The notes beneath the pieces were generated by a model, which saw nothing but the letters and a program-made list of their open reading frames with translations, did no database searches and was not told the DNA's origin. DNA of 64,000 nt from contig OX463829.1 of assembly GCA_949825045.1 (NCBI GenBank), positions 28,459,715 to 28,523,714 of the forward strand. Direction: 5' to 3'. This DNA is from Argyresthia goedartella. Taxonomy: Eukaryota; Arthropoda; Insecta; Lepidoptera; Argyresthiidae. Made by a program: the position numbers and the translations under genes. Below, in pieces: positions 43,482 through 54,821 of the stretch (its first letter is position 1; each line of letters begins with the position of its first letter).

Positions 43482-46137
43482 CACGTCCATTGCCGACCTG
43501 AAAAGCTGGATTTCGTGAGATGGCCAAACTATTATTTTTCTTTCAATATTGTTGTAATGTACTAAAATAACTTTGTATAGTGTCTTTAATTTAAAAATAT
43601 TATCTAAGTAGGTTTTACATGACGTAAATATTTATCACGCGATAACGCGTTTTCGGCCATACATAATCAATTATTGCCCATATGGCCTATAACCCGATTT
43701 CGCGTGATGTGGAGTTTAAGCTTATAAGTTATACTAATGGATCAAAACAGAAATTAAAATACATAATATTTATTCATTATATTTTTATTAGCAGTCTTTC
43801 AACATAATTATGTTAATTACTCATAGATTTTAGCATTTTAGGAAAATAAACATTTATAGGAACTAAAGTTACATAATAATTTTAGTTTCATAATGGCATA
43901 ACTTTCCACAAAATAATGATACACTAGAAATTGTAAATTTACTTGGGAGTACAATAATGTAAGTCAAAGAAGCAATCAAAACATAGAGGAGGATTACCAG
44001 GACAGTTCTTGCATTCCATGGTAGTGTTTACTCTTTTTTTGTTTTTATAACAGTTTCTGCAATCCTTTCTCGCTACGGCGTTTGTAGTTTTACCAGTGGC
44101 TAATGATCGTGGTATGACTTTTTCAATTTTAGTCAGCCTATGTTGCTGAATATTCGCGTCTCCATGTCTCTGCAATGTGTTTTGCAGTTGAGCTGTATTT
44201 ATTTCAGGCAAAAACGATTCAATAACTTTTTCTCTAAAATCATATAGTGGTAGACTTCTTTGGTTGGAATATTTATTATATAGCATCCGGGCATTTATCA
44301 AACTCATCATCAGCGTGTGAACAAAAATTTTCATGTACCATCTAAGTGTCTTCCTTTCACAAGGATAATAACTAAGCATTTGGTCTTGAAGATCGACACC
44401 TGACATGTTGTGATTGTAATTGATAATAGCAGTCGGCTTCATTGTAACGATGCCGCGCGCTTATTGGACACTTCTTGCATTTCATTTGAAAATTCGGTGG
44501 ACAAATAATGAATTTCCCTTTTATCTTTCCACTTGCCTATATGGACACCATTACGATAGCATGATATATTTTCACCTTTTTTTAGCTTTTTAGACATGAC
44601 CTCAGATGGATTTTGTTTGCGTTTTTTGTTTAGGGTGCTGGTGCAATAAGTATCATTTTTCAATAGATCGACAGCCAAATCGTAGCTGTTATAGTAATTG
44701 TCCATATACACTGCATGGCCGGCATTCAATTTGCCTTCTAATAATTTTTTTACAATTTTTTCTGTGTGTCCTTTGCCGGCAGTCTCATCCAACGTACTGG
44801 TATAAACATGAACTTTTAAAATGGTACCATTGGGTTCGGCAAGTATGTAAAGTTTTATTCCATATTTGTGCCTTTTATTCTTTATGTATTGTCGAAAAAT
44901 TAGTCTACCACGCCACAAAACCATCGATTCATCCAACGACAAATGTTTAGTGGGGTAGTAAATAGATTCCATCGTATTATTGAAGTTTTCTATTATCAGC
45001 CTGCATTTTCCCATGCGGTCATCATCATTTTCTTGCTCAGCAAAATGCAGGCATCTTAAAATAAGCTGGAACCTATTTCTTGACATATATTGAGCGAAAA
45101 CAGATTTGTATAATCGGTGAACTTTCCAGTAATCAACCAAACGATTCATTTTCGCCGTACCTGTGTGGTATAGTAAGCCAATAAAAATTTTCAATTCTTC
45201 GATGGTTAGTTGTTTCCAGTTAGAAATTCGGGATTTGCGCTGATGAGTGGAACTCTTCCAGGTTTCTGCGAATTTATTTGTACAATCGACGATTTTTTGT
45301 AGGTAATCGTCACTAAGAAATAAATCAAGGTACCCTCTAGGATTATCCGGCGGTAATATCAATAACTCATTTGTCCTAGTAAAAGGAATCTCTTTTCTCA
45401 TCGAACTACTGTCAGTAGTACTCCATCGCGTCGTGGATGCCGCTCTCGATGGTTGATCAGGCAGGCTTTGAGCAACCGGTGAAGCAGATTGTGCAGATGG
45501 TGGCGGAGATATAGGAGAAGAAAGAGAAGGAATTGATTGTTGAACAGAAGGAGCAGATATCTGTGGTTCACTTACAACTTCATTGGAACGTTCCACCTCC
45601 AAGTCCGGAATTCCATCATCTTCCGATTCTGAACTACTTTCGCTATCTTCACTAGGATTATAGTCAATTTCATTCACATCACTCCCTGCATAAATGTCTT
45701 CGTCCGAATCTCGTAATAAATCTTCCAATTCAGCACTTCTAAGTCTTTTTTTTGCACGATTTGGCAAGGTAGTGGTTCTTTTTGAGGGTCCTGGTTCATT
45801 ATTCATTATTGAAAACAAAATAATGTACGTAATTTAAACGAAAACAAGTTAGAAATTGCAAAAAAACTAATAATATCAACAAAAACGCTCCCACTCAAAC
45901 GCCGGCGTTTCGTGAACTACCCGACAAAAACAATATGACTCACCCGCAGGCCACGCCCACCACTCGAAAGGTAATTCCCTTACCTGCTGGCCAAAATAAA
46001 TTCCACGCGCCTTTACGCTGTGGCCGCTATTCCACAGCTCATACAAATCCATTAGAAAGAAACACGCGATAACGCGTGATCGGCCATCGGGTAGGCAGGC
46101 CGGATCACGCGTTATCGCGTGATTGGCAATGGATGTG
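43482..46137 (-). mobile_element. piggyBac-like element, complete (2.66 kb)
   Basis: Flanked on both sides by TTAA (43478-43481 and 46138-46141), the piggyBac target duplication. The terminal inverted repeats read CACGTCCATTGCCGACC (left) and CACATCCATTGCCAATC (right, reverse). Subterminal copies of CACGCGATAACGCGTG occur at 43636 (partial), 46061-46076 and 46105-46120. It encodes one transposase gene on the minus strand, split by a frameshift. Confidence 0.9.
43939..45818 (-). pseudogene. piggyBac-like transposase, one frameshift
   Basis: Two overlapping frames make one protein. 44439-45818 has 459 residues: an acidic, serine-rich N-terminus (35-75), then the DDE core with LSLDESMVLW (D296) and YMDNYYNS (D373). 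43939-44442 has 167 residues: MSGVDLQDQM (third acidic residue, D17) and a C-terminal cysteine-rich ring-like domain (CRNCYKNKKR...CKNCPG...CFDCFF...C). The first frame ends early at an expanded GC run (about 44455-44462, GCGCGC), which moves the ribosome out of frame; this explains the short overlap. All three acidic residues are present, so it was active until this small change. It inserts and excises at TTAA without footprints, as known for the family. Confidence 0.9.
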
Positions 46138-46141
46138 TTAA

Positions 46142-46559
46142 CAACCACTTAAGCAATCGAATACTATCTAGTCCGTCGCTGCTCGCGGGATCCAACTTCA
46201 TCCCTCGAATGAAATTCCATTTTTTACACTTGTTGTATAATAAACTATTCTACGTATGTTTGAAATGTATTGGTTTGGATGATTGGAAACGATTGTAATA
46301 CAATCTGCACTCTTTCTTAAATTAGAGTAAATATAAGCCAATAAAAAAGGAATGGTCAAAATCAGATCCGATCGATTTCGGAGAAACATGAATACAAAGA
46401 TCAAACATACAAAATATAAGCATTCAAATATACAAACATACAGTGTATAGTTGTATGAAGCAAAGTAATAACATGTGTGAATATATTGCGTTTCTGATAA
46501 TATTACATGCATGTGATAGTACAAAGGTTAGATTGGAGTCCTGTCAGCATCTTAGATCG
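46142..46559. other. no gene seen
   Basis: AT-rich; the 108-codon minus frame at 46198-46524 is a chance hydrophobic run. Nothing supported. Confidence 0.4.
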
Positions 46560-46985
46560 CGTTATTTCATTGCGAATACATCTGAATAACGATAACCATC
46601 TGAACATCCTCAGCGTTTACGCCCCCAACTCTAGATAAACACGAATTGAATGAGAAATTCTACAAGGATATTTCCGATGCTGTAGTGTAGATCCGACAAA
46701 AAGTGCAGTTGCTCGTCCTTGGTGATTTAAATTTCACTCGGAAGACACGACATATACCATAGGCACCATGAACGACAACGGAAACCTCCTGCTAAGTTTG
46801 AGTGCTTAATATGCGTTTATAAAACAACATGGAGGCATCCAAGCTGTTGCTCGTCCTTGGTGATTTAAATTTCACTCGGAAGACATGACATATACCATAG
46901 GCACCATGAACGACAACGGAAACCACCTGCTAAGTTTGAGTGCTCAATATGCGTTTATAAAACAACATGAATGCATCCAAGCTCA
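46560..46985 (+). pseudogene. LINE endonuclease remnant with 138-bp tandem duplication
   Basis: Broken frames read LNILSVYAPNS, KVQLLVLGDLNFTRKT and MNDNGNLLLSLSA, which match the middle of an apurinic-type LINE endonuclease (the VYAP, LGDFN and NGxxLL blocks). The LGDLNF part is present twice, as two 138-bp units (46708-46845 and 46846-46983) that differ at few bases. Confidence 0.7.
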
Positions 46986-47542
46986 TACAATGTAAGTTCG
47001 TTGGCCACACACAAAATATGTTATAGATAACTCTAAAACACAAAACGTTAAACGGTAAAGGTCAATTCGATACACACAAAAGATCATTGTTCTGATCAAC
47101 AAAAAAAAACCTAACCCTAACTCTAATACAAGAAATCACAAATGAAATGTATTTCGTGGTAACTTTCAACAATGTTTCTACATTGAAAGTAAACAACTAA
47201 AGTGTTCATAACTTGTATCAGGCTATACGATTAGCAATGAACCGCCCACCGTGATAACTTTCTCACTAAATGGTTTGTGGATTTCAGTCTGAATATGTAA
47301 CAAACTCTACACACACTTAACTACTTAACTATTCTATAACAAAACGCTTTAGGTAAAAAACACAACTGAATCGCAAGGTTGTATGATCCGATTGCTGAAC
47401 GAACTCCTGCCTCCCACAGTCTGCCAAAGTTAAGGTGAATTTGGAGGCTTGAAATGGAAAGTCGTTTTCTCTAATGTCAACAACTATGACGAGACGAGGT
47501 AAGCTCGCCTTGGTACATTATTTTCAATTAACTCTTATTTTC
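46986..47542. other. no gene seen
   Basis: Nothing supported. Confidence 0.4.
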
Positions 47543-47890
47543 TTTATCTACATACGTATCATAAACCCTCTTTACTGCATACAAAAACCGCACGTTACGA
47601 TCAGCATAATGTTAAACTACTCGGTAAAAACTCATTTCTTATCTGAAAAATTACACATTATGACCATAATGAGTAATTTTTCTACACATTATGACATTCA
47701 AATTTCGAACGCCGACGCCCGCCTTCGTGCCGCCCCTAGTTTGTCTGTGAAGTTGGTACTGACATTCAAATTTCGAACGCCCGAAGTTGGTGCTACAGAA
47801 CAAGCTAAACAACTGCAGAGCCACAATGCCGGTCAAACTTGCGGTTCCTGTACACATCAAAGAGAGCTTATGATATGTGTGTAGATAAAC
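47543..47890 (+). mobile_element. TIR element family M, copy 4
   Basis: Ends TTTATCTACATACGTATCAT and ATGATATGTGTGTAGATAAA. Contains an extra internal duplication of the GACATTCAAATTTCGAACGCC segment (47693 and 47761). Confidence 0.8.
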
Positions 47891-47922
47891 TAGTGTATGT
47901 AACTGTACATAATTAGGCATTA

Positions 47923-47998
47923 AAACTCTCGAGTGATATTATTATGAAACTCGCCTTCGGCTCGTTTCATAAACCCACTCTCGAGTGTAAATGCCCTT
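47923..47998. repeat. nested hairpins with CTCGAG in family M flank
   Basis: Outer stem GGCATTAAAACTCTCGAGTG with CACTCTCGAGTGTAAATGCC; inner stem ATGAAAC..GCC with GGC..GTTTCAT. A longer version of 18634-18680. Confidence 0.75.
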
Positions 47999-49487
47999 CA
48001 TTATGTAGCAGTCACATAAACTACTATTACATTAGTTGTGTGCGATAAAGAAAATATAAATTATTATTATGAAGTTTATTACGAGGTTTCATATGATTTC
48101 ACATAACGAATTCTAAAATTCGATTCGTTTCGCTCCTTTGGTGTGGACGGTCGGATAGTGTCCGTTCACCATAAGTTTGTAGCACCTAGTGTTTAGGTTA
48201 GGTTGCTTCGCTATAAAAAAACTAGTTTTCTTATTTTTAACCTTTTAGAAATTAAAATCTGCCGATAAAAGCTTCTGAGAGATAAGTGGCTGAGACTATA
48301 ATAGATATCCTAATCCAATAGGATTTAGGTCTTTACTCAGATAACACTAAGACTTCTTTAGTTAGAAAATAAAACAAATATGCTAATGTAAGTTATAAGC
48401 CGATCCTATTTTCACTAAAAGGTGAGAGCTGAAAAAGATTTGTGAATTTTTCAAGAGCATTATTTGCGGCGGAAAATCGGGCTGTAAAATGCGTGTATTA
48501 CTGTGCCATTAATTTTCCGGGGCACAAATATGAAATTGTTAAGTAATTTGGAATAAATAATAGAAATTAAATTAAATTTGGTTTCGAATTTTATGGTACG
48601 TCGAGAAATATTTTTGGTGGATGGTGGTGGTGCAAAAGTAACGAAATAAATTAAAAAAAATACTTACTAAGATGTATTAAGAATTCATTGTACTACCCAA
48701 TAATAGTAATGTTTTTATATGCTTCGTCACTAATACAGGATCTTGTCGAAAATGTGCGTCCACGTGTAAACAGTTTTTTTTTTGTTTTCATAAAACACCC
48801 CATAGATCTTTTGGTATCAAATAAGACAGATATGATATCGTGACATCCGATTCATTCAAATGAGAGCTCTTTAGTAATAGAGAAGGGTGCTTTTTTTTCG
48901 GCCTTTTTTTAAATAGTTCATTGATTTCGTGGTTTCCGGAAAAAACTACAAATGCTAGCAGCCTTAAATCATACCACCTGACTGATTTTAATTTGTGACA
49001 TATCGAAGAACGGCTTTTCTTTGAAATATCGTGATCGTTTATGACCTTGATGACACTGAGTATCAGTCTGCCGAAATTTGGGTGTTCTTGCTTTTGATCC
49101 TAGAGGACAAGAATTTATTATGATTTTTATTGAGATGGGTAGAGATCAAGTACTTTATTAATAGAATGGCAGTTTATTAATATATCGTGAATTCTGGTAA
49201 AAACACAATCATATTTGCAAAACTGCAGTTTTGGCGGAGAGATTTCTCTTGCATTCCATTTAAACAGATGATGATTGATTACTCCTCAAAAGTGTGAGGC
49301 CCCCGGTTGAGGAAGCAATATACCTTGGTAATACAGTAAAATAGAAGCTGTATGCACCACTGTCGAGTGGTTTCTGTTTACCGAAAATGTAAATAAAAAT
49401 ATTACCACCAAAATTGAACCATTTCAATAAAAGTGTAGTTGTTGAAATAAATTCCCAGTCCTTAAAAAAATTACCAGTCTTACAGTA
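47999..49487. other. no gene seen
   Basis: About 1.5 kb without a supported frame or repeat end. A GGTGGTGGTGG-like GGT run is nearby at 48613. Confidence 0.4.
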
Positions 49488-49578
49488 GGGTCAAGATAAT
49501 AGCTGACATGACAGCGTCTTGTCACTGACGTAATAAGGTTGAATTTAGTTTGGCCCAGTGCACCTATTATCTTGACCC
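49488..49578. mobile_element. tiny MITE or hairpin, GGGTCAAGATAATAG ends
   Basis: 15-bp perfect inverted ends (49488-49502 and 49564-49578), 91 bp overall, non-coding. The class is unknown. Confidence 0.6.
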
Positions 49579-50714
49579 GACTTTAGTTGCCTGTTTTGAA
49601 GAAGCGTGAATTTCTGACAGTCCCCGTTGACCAATAAAAAATACATATGTACATATGCCATATCCCGGCAACTTTCAAATTGACCAATCGACCATTGTGA
49701 TACTTTGATGTATGACAGGTTTTCCCCTTCCTTCACCCTCCGCGTTCCCCTCTATCGTCTTCATCGTCTGCCACGACGTTCTTGCTGTCTAAATGACAAT
49801 TATGTTTGATCGAGTGTAACTACACTACTACGTAACTACGTAAAAGTTCCGTGCATAACCTCTCCACATTTTAAAGTGATATTACTACCTATAATCTCTT
49901 CTGGCCGGCGTTACCTTATATATAATGCAATGCAAGTTCTATGTTGGTGGTGGTGGTGGTAGTTTACGAAAGGACGTAAAATTACACCGTTTCCCTGTTA
50001 ACGAATAAAGACTGCAAAGGTGGTTAATAAATTAGGGCAGTGAGTTTCTAAGTCTGATTAAAGAAATACTTTCAAAATTACAAATGTGTTAAAAGCCTTT
50101 TGAAAGCCGTTTTACAACCCCGAAGTCTAGGGTGTGTCTCAAAACTTACCTAAGCTTATTTACCCCTGAAGAAATTGAAAAAGGTACACCAGCAAGAGCT
50201 CTTCAACAGCTTGGTAACTATGACGCTATGAACTATTCCTCCTATATGCTAATGTAGTTTCAAATTCCATCGTACCCCATCAATCTGGGCCACCATTATA
50301 TGATCACAAGCAACAAAGATTTTGTAACAAACATCTAGAATCTCATGCTAATCCACAACACTGATGCTACAATGAAAGGTTATCCTACATGTTAGGCTGG
50401 ATTTGTTTGTATTGACCATTATGTTGCGATTGTTCAGCTGCATAGGTTTCCGACTGTACATAAAATTAACAACATTCAGAAATTAGAAAATCATTTTTAA
50501 AAGCCAACAGGTACCATGTATTATTTTATTTTAAGTTACCTATAGAACCCACTATCTGATGCAGAAACAACCTGTCTGTGATTTTAAAACCGACTTAAAC
50601 ACTAAACTTAGACTCTTTATCAGGGAGTTAGGTCACCGCCTCAGGGACAAAGGTTTTCTGAACTAAACAAGTGGAAATATTATAAAAATAAATGCCGCGA
50701 CCGCATCTTCTTTC
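49579..50714. other. no gene; possible THAP-type relic
   Basis: At 49925-50030 a plus frame gives MQCKFYV-GGGGG-S...DVKLHRFPVNE, then a stop, then RLQRWL. The C-x-x and LHRFP...W words resemble a THAP zinc finger, as found in P-element-like transposases, but the match is weak. 50155-50250 has another open piece (LFTPEEIEKGTPARALQQLGNYDAM) of unknown origin. Confidence 0.25.
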
Positions 50715-50930
50715 AATACCACATATAAACTTACGAATACCACATATAAACTTACGAATACCACATATAAACTTACGAATACCACATATAAACTTACGAA
50801 TACCACATATAAACTTACGAATACCACATATAAACTTACGAATACCACATATAAACTTACGAATACCACATATAAACTTACGAATACCACATATAAACTT
50901 ACGAATACCACATATAAACTTACGAATGCC
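50715..50930. repeat. 21-bp minisatellite, ten perfect units
   Basis: Unit ACCACATATAAACTTACGAAT from about 50718, period 21, ten units without visible variation, ending at a diverged GCCACC. Because 21 is a multiple of 3, every frame that is open in one unit is open throughout: IPHINLR repeats on plus, FVSLYVV repeats on minus. No gene is required to explain these. Confidence 0.95.
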
Positions 50931-50989
50931 ACCTGTTTACCCAATGAAGTCCATGCCAAAGAGGGTAAGTCCATCCCACACTATACCTA

Positions 50990-51120
50990 ACGTGACCATA
51001 CGTCCCGCTTTGGGCGGGACAGTCCCGCTTTCAGACTGTCTGTCCCGCTGTCCCCAGAAAGAGCAAAAATGTCCCGCTTTAGCAAATAGATCAAAGATTA
51101 TTTTAATTGGACCTATATTT
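50990..51120. repeat. CCCGC-rich dispersed repeat
   Basis: ACGTCCCGCTTTGGGCGGGAC followed by further GTCCCGCTTT words and CTGTCCCGCTGTCCCC; reads as a sliced repeat end. The class is not known to me. Confidence 0.5.
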
Positions 51121-51367
51121 AATATTTTACAAGAATTGGGAAACTTTCTTTCGAATTTGAACTAACAAACATACAAAAACACGTAATTAAGAACCTCTTT
51201 CTTCCTTGAAGTTGGTTAAAAATGTGTTAAAACGTAAAAGGAGAAAGGGTTACATAACTGTCTATTTTTCTCAGCAAAGGTGAAATTAATATCAATTACC
51301 TATTTAGGTCTGTGGTCCCTTGGAGATGTAAAAAAAAAACTTCTAGTCCAACGCAGCGAAGAGATGC
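51121..51367. other. 5' flank of the gypsy element
   Basis: No gene; AT-rich. Confidence 0.4.
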
Positions 51368-53569
51368 TGTAATGGTACACGAGAGTCAGTACATTTGATA
51401 CTTCATTTTGCGTGACAGAGGGCTAGCCCATCGCCGCGCTGTTTTGAATACGAGAATCGGTTCATATAACGTTTGGGGTTTTGCGTAGCTCAGGGTAAGT
51501 TAGCAAAAAACAATGAGCCGAGCGCGTGGGTTGGTTCCAGGAACAGAGTTCAGTTCAGGTTTTTTTGTCGCATTCCTGCGGAATGTGTAGGGATCAGAGC
51601 CGATTTGGCTGCGCGCTGAATAAATTATGAATAACTAAATAATGCAAGGTTATTATAGAACGATACGGAGAAAGCTATTATGTTGATTGCAAATATACAA
51701 TTGCGTTTGTTTGGTATGAGATGGCGAGTTTGACATGACTAGTTTGAATATCATTCTAGTGATCTTTGTCTAGCGCGCTAGCGGTCGGGAAGGCTTAATT
51801 AATCGCAACAAGCTTTTATGGTCAGCGATCAACAGATTCTGTGTATCGGCAGTACCGAATGACTTGAGTGATAACCTACGGTTGATCATAGTGAATATGC
51901 GTACACACAATTTGTAGAACGGCGGATCTGCATGGCATGGTTGAAATTAGACCCTGTGTAGTTAGTGATAAGAAGCTTCGCTTGGGCAGAGCCTGTTCGC
52001 AAAGGACGCCATTTTTTTTTCAGACATGTGGGGACTATAAATACGATTGCGGGGGAAGGGAGAGCATTCAGTCTCAGCGTCTAGCTACTGTGACAGTCGT
52101 CTTTCACGATTCTAAACAGTTTTGGTCTGCCGTCTTACGCGTCTGAACTATACGAATTGTGATTGCGTGTTTCAGTGGTTTTTCGTGAGTGTCTGAAGTG
52201 CCGAGATATACCTCGGTTCCTATCCTTTATATCAACCTACCCCAAATTCCAAAACTATCCTTGGGTCGTTAGATAAGAACTTGTAGGTAACTGATCTGAG
52301 TCTGAGTCTGGGCTTGGAGCGACCCTAAATTCCTTTTTCTTTCACCATAGGGTTCCAGGATTGGCTCTTAGGATATTCGCGGGCTAATCCTCTCCTCATT
52401 CCTTTCGAGTAGCGAGTTTTGAAATTCCCACACACACAGTCATTAAACATACAAGCACATTCAAATCAAACTCAACCATTTTCGAGTGGTGTCGATAATG
52501 GACATGGTATAACACTAGGATTTTAGACTAGGCTAGACAGGAGTTTAGTTGCGGCTGAACCTAGGTTGGCAGGGCATAGGGAGACTGTTTGATGAGGTTC
52601 CGCGGATGGAAATAACAAATTCAGAACAAAGTTAAACCGGTGTCAACACAGATAACCTTTCCTGTTGATATTTTGACATTTGAGTGTTGTCGGGGACGCG
52701 CGAAGAGATCAAATTACAGTCTAAAGTTCATTGTTTAGAACCGGGTAGGTTGGTTTGCTTTGCCTTGGGTCAGGTTGGATTCAAGTTGCATCTTTAAATT
52801 AAATGTAAATTTCGCTGGAGGTCTAATGTGTAGGCTGAGTCAAATATATATGATTAGGCTCAGTCGAGGACGTGCTGAGGCTAGTGGAATTCATAGATCG
52901 GAATTCACCGAAGTATGCATTTCGCTATGGTGTGGGTTAGATCTCCTAAAGCGCTAATGACTACGTTTCGATAACATCCAGCTCAAATTGCGCAGAGTTG
53001 AAGGTTTCAAAACGTTACGGACCTTTTGAGGTAACCGCTAGTTCAAACCCATTTCGGAAAATCAAATCGCAATTGTGTAAACCGGTCTTTTCGGATCGTT
53101 ATTGCCGTGAACTAAGTATATAATTGGAACCACCACAAGCCGCTACTAGCGAGCACATGAAATATCATTGAGTACTCACGTCGTAAAACTACGACGGATA
53201 TCTATACGATATCACAAACAAATATTATAAATTGTGGTCGACCACTAAAAGAAGTTCCAAGCGCCCATATATACAAAAAAAAAATGGTACCATCACACAA
53301 ATACAACAACGATCGATCTGGCGCAATACACCGCTAACTGATGCGAATTACTGGCTTGCAGACATATATGCTTCTCTGTCTTAACTTGAAACTCTAAATT
53401 CCTGAACCAATCTTCCGCTCGACTATTGTGCGCCTAACGAACTTCTCAACGAACATTCTTAACTTACAAATTTTACAGCTGAATAGGGACATCTCTTTTT
53501 GGGGTAGGTAGAATAGACGATCATAGCTACTGATAGCGGTGGCTCGACCTTAGCCGTTATGCCGTTACA
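51368..53569 (+). repeat. gypsy 5' LTR, 2.2 kb
   Basis: 2202 bp, begins TGTAATGG, ends CCGTTACA. The 3' LTR copy (60443-62283) can be aligned to positions 51368-53203, with roughly 17 substitutions and one 4-bp indel counted by eye (about 1 percent). An unusually long LTR. The 65-codon open frame inside it is repeated in both LTRs only because the LTRs are. Confidence 0.95.
52036..52072 (+). promoter_or_regulatory. core promoter in the LTR
   Basis: TATAAATA at 52036 and an arthropod initiator TCAGTC at 52068-52073, about 33 bp apart, in the order expected for RNA polymerase II. The same pair occurs in the 3' LTR (61111 and 61143) and in the solo LTR. If used, U3 is about 700 bp and R-U5 about 1.5 kb. 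Confidence 0.5.
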
Positions 53570-53577
53570 GATTTTTC

Positions 53578-53596
53578 TGGTGCCGAGACCGAAGGA
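53578..53596 (+). promoter_or_regulatory. possible primer-binding site
   Basis: TGGTGCCGAGACCGAAGGA begins 8 nt after the LTR end. A TGG start fits the complement of a tRNA 3' CCA end. The offset from the LTR is larger than usual, and the tRNA cannot be named by eye. Confidence 0.4.
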
Positions 53597-53850
53597 TATC
53601 CTAGATAGTCTGATACCTAGATATTCTAAAAGAATCAAGGTCTAACGCGTTACTTTTAAAAATAACACAACGTAGAAACGATTTTAAACAGTTCAGTTTT
53701 GTAAGTAAGAAATAAGCAAAAAAAGGGGCATTGTTTTCACAATTCTTCGGACGAGCTACGGCGGTTTAGTGTTCAGGAATAATGGCCGGCCGGCTTAGAA
53801 AAAACGTTAGTCGGGTAGTACAAGACGATTCACTTTCGCAGACAAGTTAA

Positions 53851-54821
53851 ATGGCGTCAGGACAGGTGACGCAATTGTTATCTGAAATAGTGAATAGATT
53901 AGACAGTTTGGAAAGGGGTTCTAGTGCGAGCAATGCTAGTAGGACTTCGAACAGACAGACTGATAGACAGGAACTAGAGACGTTTGAACAATCGGTAGAA
54001 AATTGTCAATCATGCATAGTGAAAATGACACAGAAGTTGCCGACATTCGATGGGCGGAGTTCGGAAAATCCGATGATTTTCTTAAGAGATTTAAAGGCTT
54101 ATATTAAGATAGTTCTAGGGCTTTGATATGGGCAACGGATAGTTTGGTAGGAATTGCAAAAGTTCGAATGAGCATTTAGAGAGACTCATGGCGAACCTAT
54201 TCGGATTTTGAAAAAGATTTCAGAGAGATATTCTGGGGTGATAATGAACAGGAATTAATTAAACAAAGATTCCTAACTGCGAAGTTTGATTCTAAGAAAG
54301 GTCAAAGTATGGAAGAATTCTTTGCCTCTCAATTGAATAGCATATATGAGCTTACGATACCGTTTACTGATACGGAGAAAATCAACACGATTTTCAGACA
54401 GTTGCCGCGTGATATTCAGGTAGCGTTTTTTGCTAGAAAGGAACCAATGACTATACGAGATGCGGTCGAGTTCCTTCGGCATTTAGAACGGAATGTCGAT
54501 GGGGGATTAAGTGCGTTGCAGAGTTCGGAGACAATGATTACGAACGACGTAAGGCGGAATAGCTACATGCGTGGGCAATATCGAGCTATGCGAGTAAATA
54601 CGATGCAATATAACGCGGTGAGTCATAGGAATAATTATAACACGGGAACAAACGAATTTGGGACGCGCGCTCACGGTTATTTTCGCGGTAGAGGTAGACA
54701 GCTTCAGGCTAGTTTCAAGGCAATAGGGTTCCAAAGGGGCAATGATGTTTCAGATAATACAGAGGCAGGGCAAGGTTCAAGTGACAGGAATAATGCGATA
54801 AGTTCGAATTCAAAAAACTAG
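53851..54821 (+). pseudogene. gypsy gag, one frameshift
   Basis: Starts with MASGQVTQLLSEIVNRL (coiled-coil-like). The 53851-54126 frame ends at a stop; the following frame resumes with SDFEKDFREIFWG and runs through 54309-54821, so one frameshift lies between about 54120 and 54180. Its C-terminal part is arginine, asparagine and glycine rich (RGRGRQ), a likely RNA-binding tail; no CCHC knuckle is visible. As a structural protein it would form the particle. The break makes this copy defective. Confidence 0.8.

Noticed and set aside
43327..43527. Frames made of IYIYIY repeats
   Set aside because: Translation of the (TA)n microsatellite.
50715..50930. Possible CRISPR-like array
   Set aside because: Direct repeats have no spacers between them and the DNA is eukaryotic; a minisatellite explains it.
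50692..51165. 157-codon frame of IPHINLR repeats and its minus-strand counterpart (50663-50974)
   Set aside because: Both frames exist because the 21-bp unit is open in several frames; no start context, no domain outside the repeat.
52760..52957. 65-codon frame that occurs identically again at 61839-62036
   Set aside because: The two copies are simply the two LTRs; no independent evidence of coding.
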